Of a stretch of DNA of 64,000 nucleotides, positions 25,585 through 33,691 are shown piece by piece. The stretch comes from JAHBXL01 sp964409775 (GTDB taxonomy: Bacteria; Planctomycetota; Phycisphaerae; Phycisphaerales; UBA1924): contig CAYPEI010000004.1 in the NCBI GenBank assembly GCA_964409775.1, forward strand, positions 124,001 through 188,000, given 5' to 3'. The notes below the pieces were generated by a model, which did no database searches, was not told the DNA's origin, and saw only the letters and a program-made list of their open reading frames with translations. The position numbers and the translations under genes were made by a program. Within the stretch, counting starts at the first letter, position 1, and each line of letters begins with the position of its first letter.

Positions 25585-25625
25585 AAAAAAGGGCGCGCGG
25601 CCGGTGGCGGCTCGGCCGAGCGCCC
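25585..25625 (-). terminator. Rho-independent terminator, probably for mraZ
   Basis: On the minus strand a GC-rich hairpin with GGGCGC/GCGCCC ends (25591-25596 and 25620-25625) and an inner CGGCC/GGCCG stem runs directly into TTTTTT. It lies about 310 bases after the mraZ stop and before the DUF418 gene, so mraZ appears to be a single-gene transcript with a long 3' tail. Confidence 0.65.
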
Positions 25626-25861
25626 GAGCGCGAGGATGTTCCCTGGAGCCGTCCCGATCGGAGAAGGCAGGTCGGCGGCGTCCTTGCCGTCAACCTTGAC
25701 GCCGCGGCCGCTTCCTTGCGATTGCGGCGCGCCCCATCCGTGGTGAGACTGATCCACGAGTCCGTTCGATGTGGGTCGAACCTCGCGGGGTACGAATCAG
25801 GTTTTCAAACCCGCTTGACGCCTCGTTTCCAAGGCGGGCGGGTGGGCTCCGTCCCAACCCG

Positions 25862-25935
25862 GTCTCTCTCTCGACCGGTCTCTCTCTCAACCATCTCTCT
25901 CTCGACGGGTCTCTCGCTCCATCGAGAGTCTCTCT
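25862..25935 (-). repeat. TC-tract array in the mraZ 3' region
   Basis: Five TCTCTCTC-type tracts are separated by short GACCGG, AACCA, GACGGG and CATCGAG spacers immediately after the mraZ stop. The first and third tracts share TCTCTCTCTCGAC. No protein is expected here, and the remainder of 25459-25935 holds only the terminator at 25585-25625. Confidence 0.6.
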
Positions 25936-26403
25936 CTAGTTCCCTGCGGGGCGGCCGCTCTTCTTCGCCTCGATCCGCGCCACCAAATGCGGCAGCGCGT
26001 TGAAACGCTCTTCAAGCCTCGACTTCCACGAGGCCCGGTCCCAGATCTCCAGCCGGTTCAGCACGCCCACGATCACCACCTCGCTCTTGAGCCCCGTCAG
26101 TTCCAGGTGCGTCCTCGGAAGGGCGACCCGGCCGGCGCTGTCCATCTCGATCCGCTCCGCGAGGCCGAACAACTGCAGTTCCAGTTCCGACTCTTCCTCG
26201 CCCGGGGTCAGCGTCGCGGCGTGACGCGAGGCAAGGTTCTTGAACTCCTTTTCGGTGTAAAGCCGAACACATCCCTTGGGCCATGGAACACAGAACCACG
26301 CCGCCCCGTCTCGGTCCTGGTCCCATTGGTTGCGGACCTTGGCCGGGATCGAAACCCGCTGCTTGGCGTCGATGCTGTGCTCTGAGTGGCCTGTAAAGAG
26401 CAC
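25936..26403 (-). CDS. mraZ: MraZ transcriptional regulator, detached from the dcw cluster
   Basis: The product has 155 residues, two SpoVT/AbrB-like MraZ repeats: GHSEHSIDAKQRVSIPAKVRN at the N-terminus and ERIEMDSAGRVALPRTHLELTGL in the middle, each with the DxxGR/DxKxR beta-alpha element. MraZ binds direct repeats in front of its own operon and represses it in the species studied. The start is a GTG at 26403 with GGGAG 9 bases upstream. Normally mraZ is followed by mraW, ftsL, ftsI and mur genes; here the 477 bases downstream hold only a repeat and a terminator, then an unrelated membrane gene. The canonical operator is present upstream, so the regulator is apparently functional and either autoregulates alone or acts in trans. 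Confidence 0.93.
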   Translation of the reverse strand: MLFTGHSEHSIDAKQRVSIPAKVRNQWDQDRDGAAWFCVPWPKGCVRLYTEKEFKNLASRHAATLTPGEEESELELQLFGLAERIEMDSAGRVALPRTHLELTGLKSEVVIVGVLNRLEIWDRASWKSRLEERFNALPHLVARIEAKKSGRPAGN

Positions 26404-26441
26404 GGCAAGGACTCCCGGGGCGAGGTCGTGGGATTATCTCC

Positions 26442-26476
26442 CACTTCATCACACTTTGCAACACTTTCTTTCACTT
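26442..26476 (-). promoter_or_regulatory. MraZ operator: four AAGTG repeats at 10-base period
   Basis: On the minus strand AAGTG occurs four times at exactly 10-base spacing (plus-strand CACTT at 26442-26446, 26452-26456, 26462-26466 and 26472-26476), 39-73 bases upstream of the mraZ start. Direct repeats of this spacing are the known MraZ binding architecture. The block next to the gene also forms a GTGGGA/TCCCAC palindrome (26428-26444). Confidence 0.85.
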
Positions 26477-26662
26477 CTGCACCACCTGGGGATAGTTTGC
26501 GGACGCACGGTGGGCGAAAGAGCCCAAGAACTGCCCCGCGATCGCTCGTATCACCTAGATTTGGGTGGTAGACTTTCCCCGGGTCCTTGTGGGATCGGTC
26601 GGAGAATGCGCAGTTCTCGCGCGGATCCGCCCGGTGGCCCACGCGTCGGAGGCTTTGGAGGC

Positions 26663-27223
26663 ATGAACGCGTCGGTATCGCCCGATTTCGAGCGGGTACT
26701 CGGGCTGTTGCCCTCGATGACCTGCGTGCTGACGTCGGCGTTCGAGCAACGCCGCGGCGGGGTGCTGGTGCGCCGCGCGATGCAGTGCGCCGATGAGCCG
26801 GTGTGCATCGCCGTGGCGGTGCCGACGGGTCACCGGATCGCGACGCTGATCCGCGACAGCCACACCTTCGCCCTCTGCCTGCTCGATCGTTCCAACCGGC
26901 TGCTGATGCGGAAGTTCGACGGGCGGGAAGATGGCGACCCCTTCGACACCATCGAGACCATCCGCCTCGTCAGCACGGCGCCGATCCCGACCCGCGCGAT
27001 GGCCGCGATCGACTGCGAGGTTGTGCGGCACTACGACCTCGAAGCCGATCACGAGATCTACATCGGCCAGGTGCTGGCGGTGCGGGCGATCAACCTGGTG
27101 CTCGAGCAGGTGATGCCCGAGCCGGTGATGAACGGGCAGCACGCCGCCGGCCAGAACGGACACGCGATCATGCCCGCGCCCGGCGAGGCGCCCCCGGCGA
27201 TCATCACCCGCGCAGCAGGCTGA
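26663..27223 (+). CDS. flavin reductase-like FMN-binding domain protein
   Basis: The product has 186 residues and is consistent with the flavin reductase / RutF-like split-barrel family: MTCVLTSAFEQRRGGVLVRRAMQ with the usual 'S.....NGxxxS' region altered, VCIAVAVPTGHRIATLIRDSHTFALCLLD (the conserved 'T..li..sg.F.vn.L'), MAAIDCEVVRHYDLEADHEIYIGQVLAV (the 'C.v......gdH.i.iG.V' motif). It probably binds FMN and reduces it or another flavin with NAD(P)H. ATG 26663 has GGAG close upstream; ATG 26606 is an alternative. The C-terminus is Ala/Pro-rich and its last 20 bases overlap the convergent glycosyltransferase. It is divergent from mraZ. Confidence 0.75.
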   Translation: MNASVSPDFERVLGLLPSMTCVLTSAFEQRRGGVLVRRAMQCADEPVCIAVAVPTGHRIATLIRDSHTFALCLLDRSNRLLMRKFDGREDGDPFDTIETIRLVSTAPIPTRAMAAIDCEVVRHYDLEADHEIYIGQVLAVRAINLVLEQVMPEPVMNGQHAAGQNGHAIMPAPGEAPPAIITRAAG

Positions 27224-28358
27224 CGATCCGCTCCCGCACCCTGCCGTCGAAAACGGCTTCGCTGAATCGCTCGGCGCTTGCGCGGCACGCTTGCGCAGCG
27301 CGGACCGGGTCGGCACGCACGTGCGTGCTCATGCGCTCGGCCGCCGCGGCGAGGTTCTCCGCTGTGGGAGCGCCCACGAGTTCGCCTGTCCGCCCGTCGA
27401 TCACGCTGTCGAGCGCCCCGCCTGCGCCGGCCGCAACCACCGGGAGCCCGCAGGCCTGCGCCTCGACGGCGACGATGCCGAAGTCCTCAACCTGCGGGAA
27501 CAGCAGCACCGAAGCGCGCCGGTAGAAATCGCGGAGTTGTTCATCGGAAACCCGGCCCAGGAACTCGACATTCGGGCCGGCGCGGCGGCGGAGTGCGGCT
27601 TCGTGCGAGCCGGAGCCGACGATGATGAGCTTCGTGCCCGCACGTTTCGCGGCGGCAACCGCCAGGTCCACGCGCTTGTAGGGCTCCAGCGCGCCGACGC
27701 AGAGCCAGAAGTTCTCGCGCGCGACTGAAGGATCTGGCGTGAAGAAGTCGGTGCGGGCTGGCGGATGAATGACGATGGAGTCGCGGCCGAAGCACCGCTT
27801 GATCTCCCGCGCGGTGTGCGTGGAGTTGGCGACAAACTCCGTGACGTTCGAGGCGGTCGCGCGGTCCCAGGCTTTGAAGCGCTCGCGCACCAGCCGAAGG
27901 CCGACGCCGCGGAGCCCGCCGGAGTACTGCGAAGACTGCGACCAGACGTACCGCGCCGGCGAGTGGCAGTAGCACAGATGCGGAACCCCGGCAGGCGGGC
28001 GGAGTCCCTTGATCGCGGCGGAAGAAGTCGAGATCAGCAGGTCGATCGGCTCGCAGGCATGATCCGCGGCGAGTTTCGTCGAGAGTCCGTCAACCGCACT
28101 CGGGTACAGCGGGAGGAGCCAGCGCCGGAGGCGGGTGTTGCCGCCGGGGATGCGGGAGAGGAAGGAGGTGGTCTTGGGGAGAGCATCGATGGCGGTGGTC
28201 ATCGAACGCCCGTCATCGGTCATCAGGTAGAGGCGGGGCGGCGCGGCAGCCGGGAAGTCGGCCGCGATGATGCGGGCGATCCGGTCGAGCACGGCTTCCC
28301 CGCCGCGGAATCCGCAGAGCCAGTCGTGGGCGAGGGCGATTCGGGGCGGGGTGGACAT
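27204..28358 (-). CDS. glycosyltransferase family 4
   Basis: The product has 384 residues with a GT-B fold. The N-terminal half starts RIALAHDWLCGFRGGEAVLD (acceptor side). The C-terminal half carries FWLCVGALEPYKRVDLAVAAAKRAG, KLIIVGSGSHEAALRR, VEFLGRVSDEQLRDFYRRASVLLFPQVEDFGIVAVEAQACGLPVVA, which includes the EX7E motif of retaining GT4 enzymes. It uses an activated sugar nucleotide to extend an envelope glycan; donor and acceptor are not identifiable. ATG 28358 matches the family start; the upstream frame is made by a dispersed CACAGAG-type repeat. Its start is 107 bases from the divergent amidohydrolase. Confidence 0.9.
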   Translation of the reverse strand: MSTPPRIALAHDWLCGFRGGEAVLDRIARIIAADFPAAAPPRLYLMTDDGRSMTTAIDALPKTTSFLSRIPGGNTRLRRWLLPLYPSAVDGLSTKLAADHACEPIDLLISTSSAAIKGLRPPAGVPHLCYCHSPARYVWSQSSQYSGGLRGVGLRLVRERFKAWDRATASNVTEFVANSTHTAREIKRCFGRDSIVIHPPARTDFFTPDPSVARENFWLCVGALEPYKRVDLAVAAAKRAGTKLIIVGSGSHEAALRRRAGPNVEFLGRVSDEQLRDFYRRASVLLFPQVEDFGIVAVEAQACGLPVVAAGAGGALDSVIDGRTGELVGAPTAENLAAAAERMSTHVRADPVRAAQACRASAERFSEAVFDGRVRERIVSLLRG

Positions 28359-28375
28359 GGGCGGGGGGAGACGAC

Positions 28376-28404
28376 AGGAGGAACACAGAGGGAGCAGAGT
28401 AAGC
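28376..28404. repeat. 29-base dispersed repeat, copy 1
   Basis: The 29 bases (AGGAGGAACACAGAGGGAGC and nine more) recur identically at 30972-31000. Both copies lie just upstream of a minus-strand start codon, 17 and 11 bases away. The CACAGAGG core resembles the run inside rdgB at 52997-53025. Confidence 0.7.
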
Positions 28405-28464
28405 GGAAGGGAGCAGAGGAGGAGAGTTCTTCGGGAGGGCGTCGTCAGCCCGATACGATCCTGC

Positions 28465-29574
28465 ATGCCAGCCTGTCCCCCAACACCCGCGAATCGCTTT
28501 GGCCTGGACTATCGCGAGGAGGCCGCGAAACTCGGCCGGCCGGTGGTACCGATCATCGATGCGCACACGCACATTCACGGGGAGCGGGCGAGCCGGATCT
28601 ATGACGAAGCGCGGCGGCTCTTCGGCGTCGTGAAGACGTACAGCATGACGCAGATCGGGCACGCTCCGACCGTGCGGGATGCGCTGGGAGACTCGATCCG
28701 GTTCATCGCGATCCCGACGTGGAGCGACCCCGACAAGGCCAGCGCGCACGGGATGGGGTATGTCAAGACAATCGAGCGGTTCCGGCGAGAGTTTGACAGC
28801 CGGATGCTGAAGATCTGGGGCTCGCCGCGGCTGCGGGACATTGTGCCCGGGGGAGCCGGCGCGACGGATATTCGCGACCTCGACAGCCCGGCGCGCATCG
28901 CCGCGTGCGAGGCCGGGCGCGACCTGGGGATGATGTACATGGTGCACATCGCCGACCCGGACACGTGGTTTGCGACCAAGTACGCCGATCCCGCGAAGTA
29001 CGGCACGAAGCGGTCGCACTACGAGGCGCTCGAGCGCATGCTGGACCGGTTCGAGAGCCCGTGGATCGCCGCGCACATGGGCGGGTGGCCGGAGGATCTG
29101 AACTTCCTCGATGGCCTGCTGTCGCGGCACGACAACCTGTACATCGACACATCCGCGACGAAGTGGGTCGTGCGGGAACTGGGCAAGTACTTCCCCGGCC
29201 GGACGCGGGCGTTCTTCACCAAGTGGCGAGGGCGCGTGCTCTTCGGCTCGGACCTGGTGGTGATGGAGGACCAACTGTCGCCCGCCAAGAGTGGCGCAGG
29301 GGCGTCGCCGATGGCGGACCTTGCGGACAGCCCGGAGTCGGCGTTCGAGTTGTACGCGAGCCGGTATTTCACGCTGCGGACGATGTTCGAGACCAACTAC
29401 GAAGGGGAGTCGCCGATCGCGGACCCGGACCTGATGATGACCGAGCCGGAGAAGTACAACGCGATGTCCGCGCCGACGCTTCGCGGCCTGGGAATTGACC
29501 GCGACCTCCTGAGCGTCCTGTACGCCGGCGCGGCGGAGCGGCTGGTAGAGGGGTGGTGGAAGTCGGCGCACTGA
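28465..29574 (+). CDS. amidohydrolase-family metal-dependent hydrolase
   Basis: The product has 369 residues and belongs to the amidohydrolase-2-like TIM barrels. Metal-ligand motifs are visible: IIDAHTHIHG (HxH, about residue 30), MVHIAD (central His), WIAAHMGGWPEDL (third His), and RVLFGSDLVVMED (terminal Asp). Relatives include decarboxylases such as ACMSD and uncharacterised hydrolases; the substrate cannot be told. The N-terminal MPACPPTPANRFGLDY has no signal peptide, so it is cytoplasmic. ATG 28465 was chosen because everything upstream is in the divergent glycosyltransferase and its leader. The DUF4258-like gene follows after 50 bases. Confidence 0.85.
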   Translation: MPACPPTPANRFGLDYREEAAKLGRPVVPIIDAHTHIHGERASRIYDEARRLFGVVKTYSMTQIGHAPTVRDALGDSIRFIAIPTWSDPDKASAHGMGYVKTIERFRREFDSRMLKIWGSPRLRDIVPGGAGATDIRDLDSPARIAACEAGRDLGMMYMVHIADPDTWFATKYADPAKYGTKRSHYEALERMLDRFESPWIAAHMGGWPEDLNFLDGLLSRHDNLYIDTSATKWVVRELGKYFPGRTRAFFTKWRGRVLFGSDLVVMEDQLSPAKSGAGASPMADLADSPESAFELYASRYFTLRTMFETNYEGESPIADPDLMMTEPEKYNAMSAPTLRGLGIDRDLLSVLYAGAAERLVEGWWKSAH

Positions 29575-29624
29575 TGTAAAGGCGGCAACGCAGGTCTACC
29601 AGTTGTTCGGGTACTCTCACCAAG

Positions 29625-29909
29625 ATGGGGAAACTCAGTGAATCGATCCGATCGGCGATCGCGGCTGACCGCCTTCTTGTCAGTTCGCATGCGGACGACA
29701 TGTTTCGCGACCGAGGCATCGCGCTGTGGCAGGTCATCGCCGGCATTCCCGAAGCCCAACTCCTGATCGAGCGTCCCCGGTCTCTGCCCCACCCCGTCGC
29801 CGAGTACGAGTTGATTCTTCCGGACGGTACGCCGGTCAAGGCCGTCTGGTCATACATCGCGCCATTGGATGTCGCCAAACTGGTGACCGTACACTTCTTT
29901 GATCGGTGA
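29625..29909 (+). CDS. DUF4258-like small protein (possible toxin)
   Basis: The product has 94 residues. The pattern LLVSSHADDMFRDRGIALWQVIAGI (usually 'HA..R...RgI...dv..ai'), followed by YELILPDGTPVKAVWSYI and ending VTVHFFDR, matches DUF4258-type proteins, some of which are RelE-like toxins. No catalytic residues are certain. The next small gene begins 4 bases after its stop, a layout typical of toxin-antitoxin pairs. Start ATG 29625 has no strong ribosome-binding site. Assignment as toxin is inference. Confidence 0.6.
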   Translation: MGKLSESIRSAIAADRLLVSSHADDMFRDRGIALWQVIAGIPEAQLLIERPRSLPHPVAEYELILPDGTPVKAVWSYIAPLDVAKLVTVHFFDR

Positions 29910-29913
29910 AACC

Positions 29914-30150
29914 ATGCCACAGCCGCTGAACACCCCGGGGAAGCGCGTCCGCCTGACCAAGTGGATTCACGGACGGCTGTGCGTTGCCCGTGTCGAGGTC
30001 GAGGCAGTTGTCCCGGATGCAGACCCGTCCGAGCCTTGCTTGGAACCCGCGACCGTCAGATGGCTGGACCAGTTGCAAAGTCTGGCCGACGCGGGCGATG
30101 TCGATGCCCTTGAGAAGCACGGCGAGGTGTTCGTCAGGCGATCGGCCTAG
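29914..30150 (+). CDS. small protein paired with the DUF4258 gene (possible antitoxin)
   Basis: The product has 78 residues and is not recognised. It starts MPQPLNTPGKRVRLTKWIHG, then has a strand-rich middle (CVARVEVEAVVPDADPS) and a helical end (VRWLDQLQSLADAGDVDALEKHGEVFV). No HTH, AbrB or zinc motif is visible. ATG 29914 follows a GGTGAAACC leader 4 bases after the preceding stop, so translation is probably coupled. The antitoxin role is inferred only from size and position. Confidence 0.5.
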   Translation: MPQPLNTPGKRVRLTKWIHGRLCVARVEVEAVVPDADPSEPCLEPATVRWLDQLQSLADAGDVDALEKHGEVFVRRSA

Positions 30151-30204
30151 TCATCTCGGATCGGACACCCGGCCAGTACGGCCGCGGAGCGTGAGCGATG
30201 TGCG

Positions 30205-30960
30205 TTAGTCCGATGCGTGATGCTCGAGGATGTCGACCACGCCCTTCGCTTCCGGATACGGCGACACATAGTCCGCCACCTTCTTGATCTCCTCATGCGC
30301 GTTGGCCGGGCACGCGAAGAACGCGACGCGTTCGCGGATCGGCATGTCGCTGGGAGTATCGCCGATGCCCATCAGCCGCTCTCGCTCCGTGCCCGTCGCG
30401 GCGAGCAACCGGTCCATCCCCGTCCCCTTGCTCACGTGCGCCAAGTCGCAGTTGATGTAGAACCACGTCATCGAAACTCGCAGCGGCCAGCCGCGAGCGG
30501 CAAACTCGTCGCGAACCCGCGGCCCGATCGACTTCAGATACTCCGTGTCCGCGTGGTACAGAGAGATGGATGCGGCCTTGCCGGGCTGCTGGGAAACGCC
30601 CTTGGGACCGTATTCGGCTTCGATGAACGCCGCGGCCTCGCGGACGGCAGCGCGGTGAGCGGGAGTGATCGCCGGATCCATCTCGTAGCGGTTGTCGGCG
30701 GGGTTGTACATCCACACGCCGTTCTCGGCGATGCAGGGGGTGGAACGGTTTGCGAGCAGGCGACACATCGCCTCGGCAAACGGCTGCGGCCGGCCGGAGC
30801 AGATGGTGAGCAGGGGGCGGTCGCGATCGGCCTGCGCGAGGCGGTTGTGGGCGGCGATGCGGCCAAGCGAGTCGAGGTCCATCGGCGAGGTGTCCTCGGC
30901 GACGAGGCAGCCGTCGTTGTCGGAGATGATGAGGTCGAAGCGCGGGTGGGAAGTGTGCAT
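30205..30960 (-). CDS. HAD-superfamily phosphatase
   Basis: The product has 251 residues. Motif I is DLIISDNDGCL (Asp-x-Asp, with Cys-Leu in place of the usual Thr-Leu), motif II lies in LLTICSGRPQP, and motif IV in LMGIGDTPSDMPI. The cap segment resembles Cof/phosphoglycolate-phosphatase-like HADs (NGVWMYNPADNRYEM, a C2-type cap). A lysine in HVSKGTGMDRLL serves as motif III. Predicted to be a cytoplasmic sugar- or glycolate-phosphate phosphatase. ATG 30960 (MHTSHPRFD) is the last start before motif I; the upstream frame consists of a dispersed repeat and a 7-base tandem array. The gene is divergent from the spermidine-synthase-like gene. Confidence 0.85.
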   Translation of the reverse strand: MHTSHPRFDLIISDNDGCLVAEDTSPMDLDSLGRIAAHNRLAQADRDRPLLTICSGRPQPFAEAMCRLLANRSTPCIAENGVWMYNPADNRYEMDPAITPAHRAAVREAAAFIEAEYGPKGVSQQPGKAASISLYHADTEYLKSIGPRVRDEFAARGWPLRVSMTWFYINCDLAHVSKGTGMDRLLAATGTERERLMGIGDTPSDMPIRERVAFFACPANAHEEIKKVADYVSPYPEAKGVVDILEHHASD

Positions 30961-30971
30961 GGGGGTCCTGA

Positions 30972-31000
30972 AGGAGGAACACAGAGGGAGCAGAGTAAGC
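30972..31000. repeat. 29-base dispersed repeat, copy 2
   Basis: This copy is identical to 28376-28404 and likewise lies directly upstream of a minus-strand start codon (30960). After the shared 29 bases the two loci diverge. Confidence 0.7.
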
Positions 31001-31064
31001 AGAGGGCAGCAGAGGGGTAAGAAGCCAGCGAGGCAGCGAAGAGCAGGAACGGAGAACGAGAGCC

Positions 31065-33536
31065 ATGCTCCAAAGAAGACTCGGCTCAGTGCATGACATG
31101 GTGGAATCGGGGATAATCCACGTCGACATCCGACATCCGACATCCGACATCCGACATCCGACATCCGACATCCGACATCCCTTGCTCCCCCTCCTGACCA
31201 TCACCGTCTTCCTCTCCGCAGCGCTCATGTTCACGCTGCAGCCCCTCGTTGCGAGGCTGCTCCTGCCGGTGATGGGCGGCAGCCCCGCCGTATGGAACAC
31301 CTGCATGGTGTTCTTTCAGGCCGTGCTGCTCGCGGGATATGCCTACGCCCACGCCATCGGCGGGATGAACCGCGGCGGAAAAGGGGGCAAAGGGGGGACC
31401 GCGCGGCTTGGTGCGGCGGTGCACCTGGCGGTGCTGGTGGTGGGGATGGCCGCGTTGCCTGTCGCGTTGCCGAGGTGGGCGATGAACCCGCCCACCGCGG
31501 GAGGGCAGGCGTGGTGGGCGTTGCTGGTGCTCGCGGCCGTCGCGGGGCTGCCGATGTTTGCGGTATCGGCGACAGCGCCGCTCGCGCAGCGACTGCTGGC
31601 AGCGTCGCGCCATCCGGCGAGGGAGAAGCCGTATTTTCTCTATGCCGCGAGCAACGCGGGCAGCCTCCTCGCGCTGCTCTCGTATCCCGTGCTGATCGAG
31701 CCGGGCATCGGCCTGCGGCTTCAGGGGCAGGTTTGGATGGCGGCGTACGGCGTGTTTGTCGCCATGGCCATCGGGTGTGTTGTGCTGGCGATGCGCGTGG
31801 GATTCGGTCCGCCCGATTCCGCCGCGAGGGCCCCGACGAAGCCGCAGCGCGCAGCGGAAGCACGCATTGAAGCCCCCGGAGCGCCCGCGGCTGGCGGGGC
31901 CGCGTGGCGCGAACGGGCATGGTGGCTCGCGCTTTCGGCCGTGCCGTCGAGCCTGCTGCTGGGCGTGACGAACTACCTCTCGACCGATGTCGCGGCGATC
32001 CCGCTCCTCTGGGTCGTGCCGCTGGCGGTGTACCTGGGCACGTTCATCATCGCGTTCTCAGAGCGGGCGCGGGCGGGCGTCGGGCCGCAGGTGACCACGT
32101 TGATGCTGCCGGCGATGGCGTTGTCGATCGCGCTCACGCTCAATCTCGGGTACACGCTGGGCGTGATGATCGCCCAGCAGTTGCTGCTGCTGCTGGTCGC
32201 GGCGCTCGCGTGCCACGTCGAACTCGCCCGGCGTGCGCCCGCCCCGGCGCGGCTGACCGAGTTCTACCTCTTCGTCGCGGCGGGCGGCGTGCTCGGCGGC
32301 GCCTTCAACTCTCTCCTCGCGCCGGTGGTCTTCGATTCCGTGCTGGAGTATCCCGTGGCCATCGTCGCGGCGTGCGGCGTGGCGATGCTCGCCGCAAGCC
32401 GCGTCAGCATCGCCGGATGGTGGCGTCAGTCGGCGGCGGGGCTGCTGATCGGTGGCGCGGCGGCGGGCGCTGTGGTCGTGCTCCGCGTGTGGATCGATTC
32501 GACCTGGGAGGTGGATGAGCGCCTGCTCCGGGTGCTGGCGTTCGGCCCGGCGATCGCCTGCGCGGTCCTGTTCTGCCGCGCACGGCCGCTGTGGTTTGCG
32601 GGGGTGCTGTGCGGTCTGCTGGCAGTGGCGTGGAACCAGCCTCGGCGCGGTGACGAGGGCGGTGGGCCCGTGCTGCTCGCCGAACGTACGTTCTTCGGCG
32701 TGCACCGCGTCAACGCATCGCCGAGCGGCATGTTCCACACGCTCACGCACGGCACCACGGTGCACGGGTTGCAGTTCCGCACAGAGGAACTCCGCACAGT
32801 TCCGACGATGTACTACCACCCGACAGGCCCCATCGGCCATGTGTTCCGCGCGCTGGAGAGCAACCCCGCATGCCCTGGCCCTCGCCGCGTCGCTGTGGTG
32901 GGACTGGGCTCGGGCGCGCTGGCGGCGTATGCGCGGCCGGGTTCGCCCATCGAGTCGATGGACTTCTACGAGATCGACGCCGCGGTGGTGCGGATCGCGC
33001 GCGACTCGCGACTCTTCACCTATCTGTCGGATGTCGCGGAGGCACGCCGGGCCGCGCAGCAGCCGCTCTCGCTGCGCGCGATTGTGGGAGACGGGCGGCT
33101 CGAACTGGTCCGCGCTGTCGATCGCGCATACGACCTGATCGTGCTCGACGCGTTCAGTTCGGATGCGATCCCCGTGCACCTGCTGACGCTGGAGGCGCTG
33201 GGCGTGTACCTCTCGCGGCTGGCGCCGGGCGGCATCATCGCCGTTCACATCTCCAACCGGCACATCGATCTCGTGCCCGTGCTGCAGGCGATCGGAAAGG
33301 CGGCGACGCCGCCGATGGTGGCGTGGTTCGCCAACGACCCGACACCGACCGGCGCGCTGCGGAAGGAGGGAAAGGCCGGCTCACAATGGGCCGTCCTGGC
33401 GCGCGATGAGGCCGATCTGCGCATGCTCCACGATACGCCGGGGATGTTCTGGGGAGTGCCGGACCGGCCGCTCGGGGCGCGGGCGTGGACCGATGACTGG
33501 TCGGATGTCGTTGGGCAGTTGAGGGTGTTCAAATGA
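31065..33536 (+). CDS. polytopic membrane protein fused to a spermidine-synthase-like domain
   Basis: The frame has 823 residues if read from ATG 31065. The N-terminal half has about ten transmembrane helices beginning LLPLLTITVFLSAALMFTLQ and QPLVARLLLPVMGGSPAVWN, typical of the fused MFS/spermidine-synthase family. The C-terminal third is an aminopropyltransferase-like Rossmann domain: RVAVVGLGSGALAAYARPG, DFYEIDAAVVRIA, DLIVLDAFSSDAIPVHLLT. Many such fused proteins lack polyamine synthase activity, so the reaction is uncertain. The exact start is unclear: eight 7-base units (31124-31179) sit at the 5' end of the frame and code for degenerate DIRHPTS repeats; a TTG at 31182 just before the first helix is an alternative. 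Change in unit number would shift frame. Confidence 0.8.
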   Translation: MLQRRLGSVHDMVESGIIHVDIRHPTSDIRHPTSDIRHPLLPLLTITVFLSAALMFTLQPLVARLLLPVMGGSPAVWNTCMVFFQAVLLAGYAYAHAIGGMNRGGKGGKGGTARLGAAVHLAVLVVGMAALPVALPRWAMNPPTAGGQAWWALLVLAAVAGLPMFAVSATAPLAQRLLAASRHPAREKPYFLYAASNAGSLLALLSYPVLIEPGIGLRLQGQVWMAAYGVFVAMAIGCVVLAMRVGFGPPDSAARAPTKPQRAAEARIEAPGAPAAGGAAWRERAWWLALSAVPSSLLLGVTNYLSTDVAAIPLLWVVPLAVYLGTFIIAFSERARAGVGPQVTTLMLPAMALSIALTLNLGYTLGVMIAQQLLLLLVAALACHVELARRAPAPARLTEFYLFVAAGGVLGGAFNSLLAPVVFDSVLEYPVAIVAACGVAMLAASRVSIAGWWRQSAAGLLIGGAAAGAVVVLRVWIDSTWEVDERLLRVLAFGPAIACAVLFCRARPLWFAGVLCGLLAVAWNQPRRGDEGGGPVLLAERTFFGVHRVNASPSGMFHTLTHGTTVHGLQFRTEELRTVPTMYYHPTGPIGHVFRALESNPACPGPRRVAVVGLGSGALAAYARPGSPIESMDFYEIDAAVVRIARDSRLFTYLSDVAEARRAAQQPLSLRAIVGDGRLELVRAVDRAYDLIVLDAFSSDAIPVHLLTLEALGVYLSRLAPGGIIAVHISNRHIDLVPVLQAIGKAATPPMVAWFANDPTPTGALRKEGKAGSQWAVLARDEADLRMLHDTPGMFWGVPDRPLGARAWTDDWSDVVGQLRVFK
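31124..31179. repeat. tandem array of eight 7-base units (CGACATC)
   Basis: Eight exact copies of CGACATC lie end to end, inside the first 40 codons of the fused membrane protein gene. Seven is not a multiple of three, so loss or gain of one copy shifts the frame. A degenerate relative (CGACATCCGAAATCCGAC) sits at 33661-33678 upstream of aroC. Confidence 0.9.
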
Positions 33537-33691
33537 TGCGTGGGGTGCTCGGGCAGCGAGGCGCGGGTCCCGTGGTTCGGGTTTCGGGCCCGAGGCATCG
33601 GCCGCGCTCGGAAGAGACCTGCCGCAAACGGGATCAGCGTGCGGACGACTCGATCTGACCCGACATCCGAAATCCGACTTATCCTCTCCCC

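Noticed and set aside
31124..31179. Possible CRISPR-like array
   Set aside because: Units are 7 bases with no spacers, and no cas genes are present.
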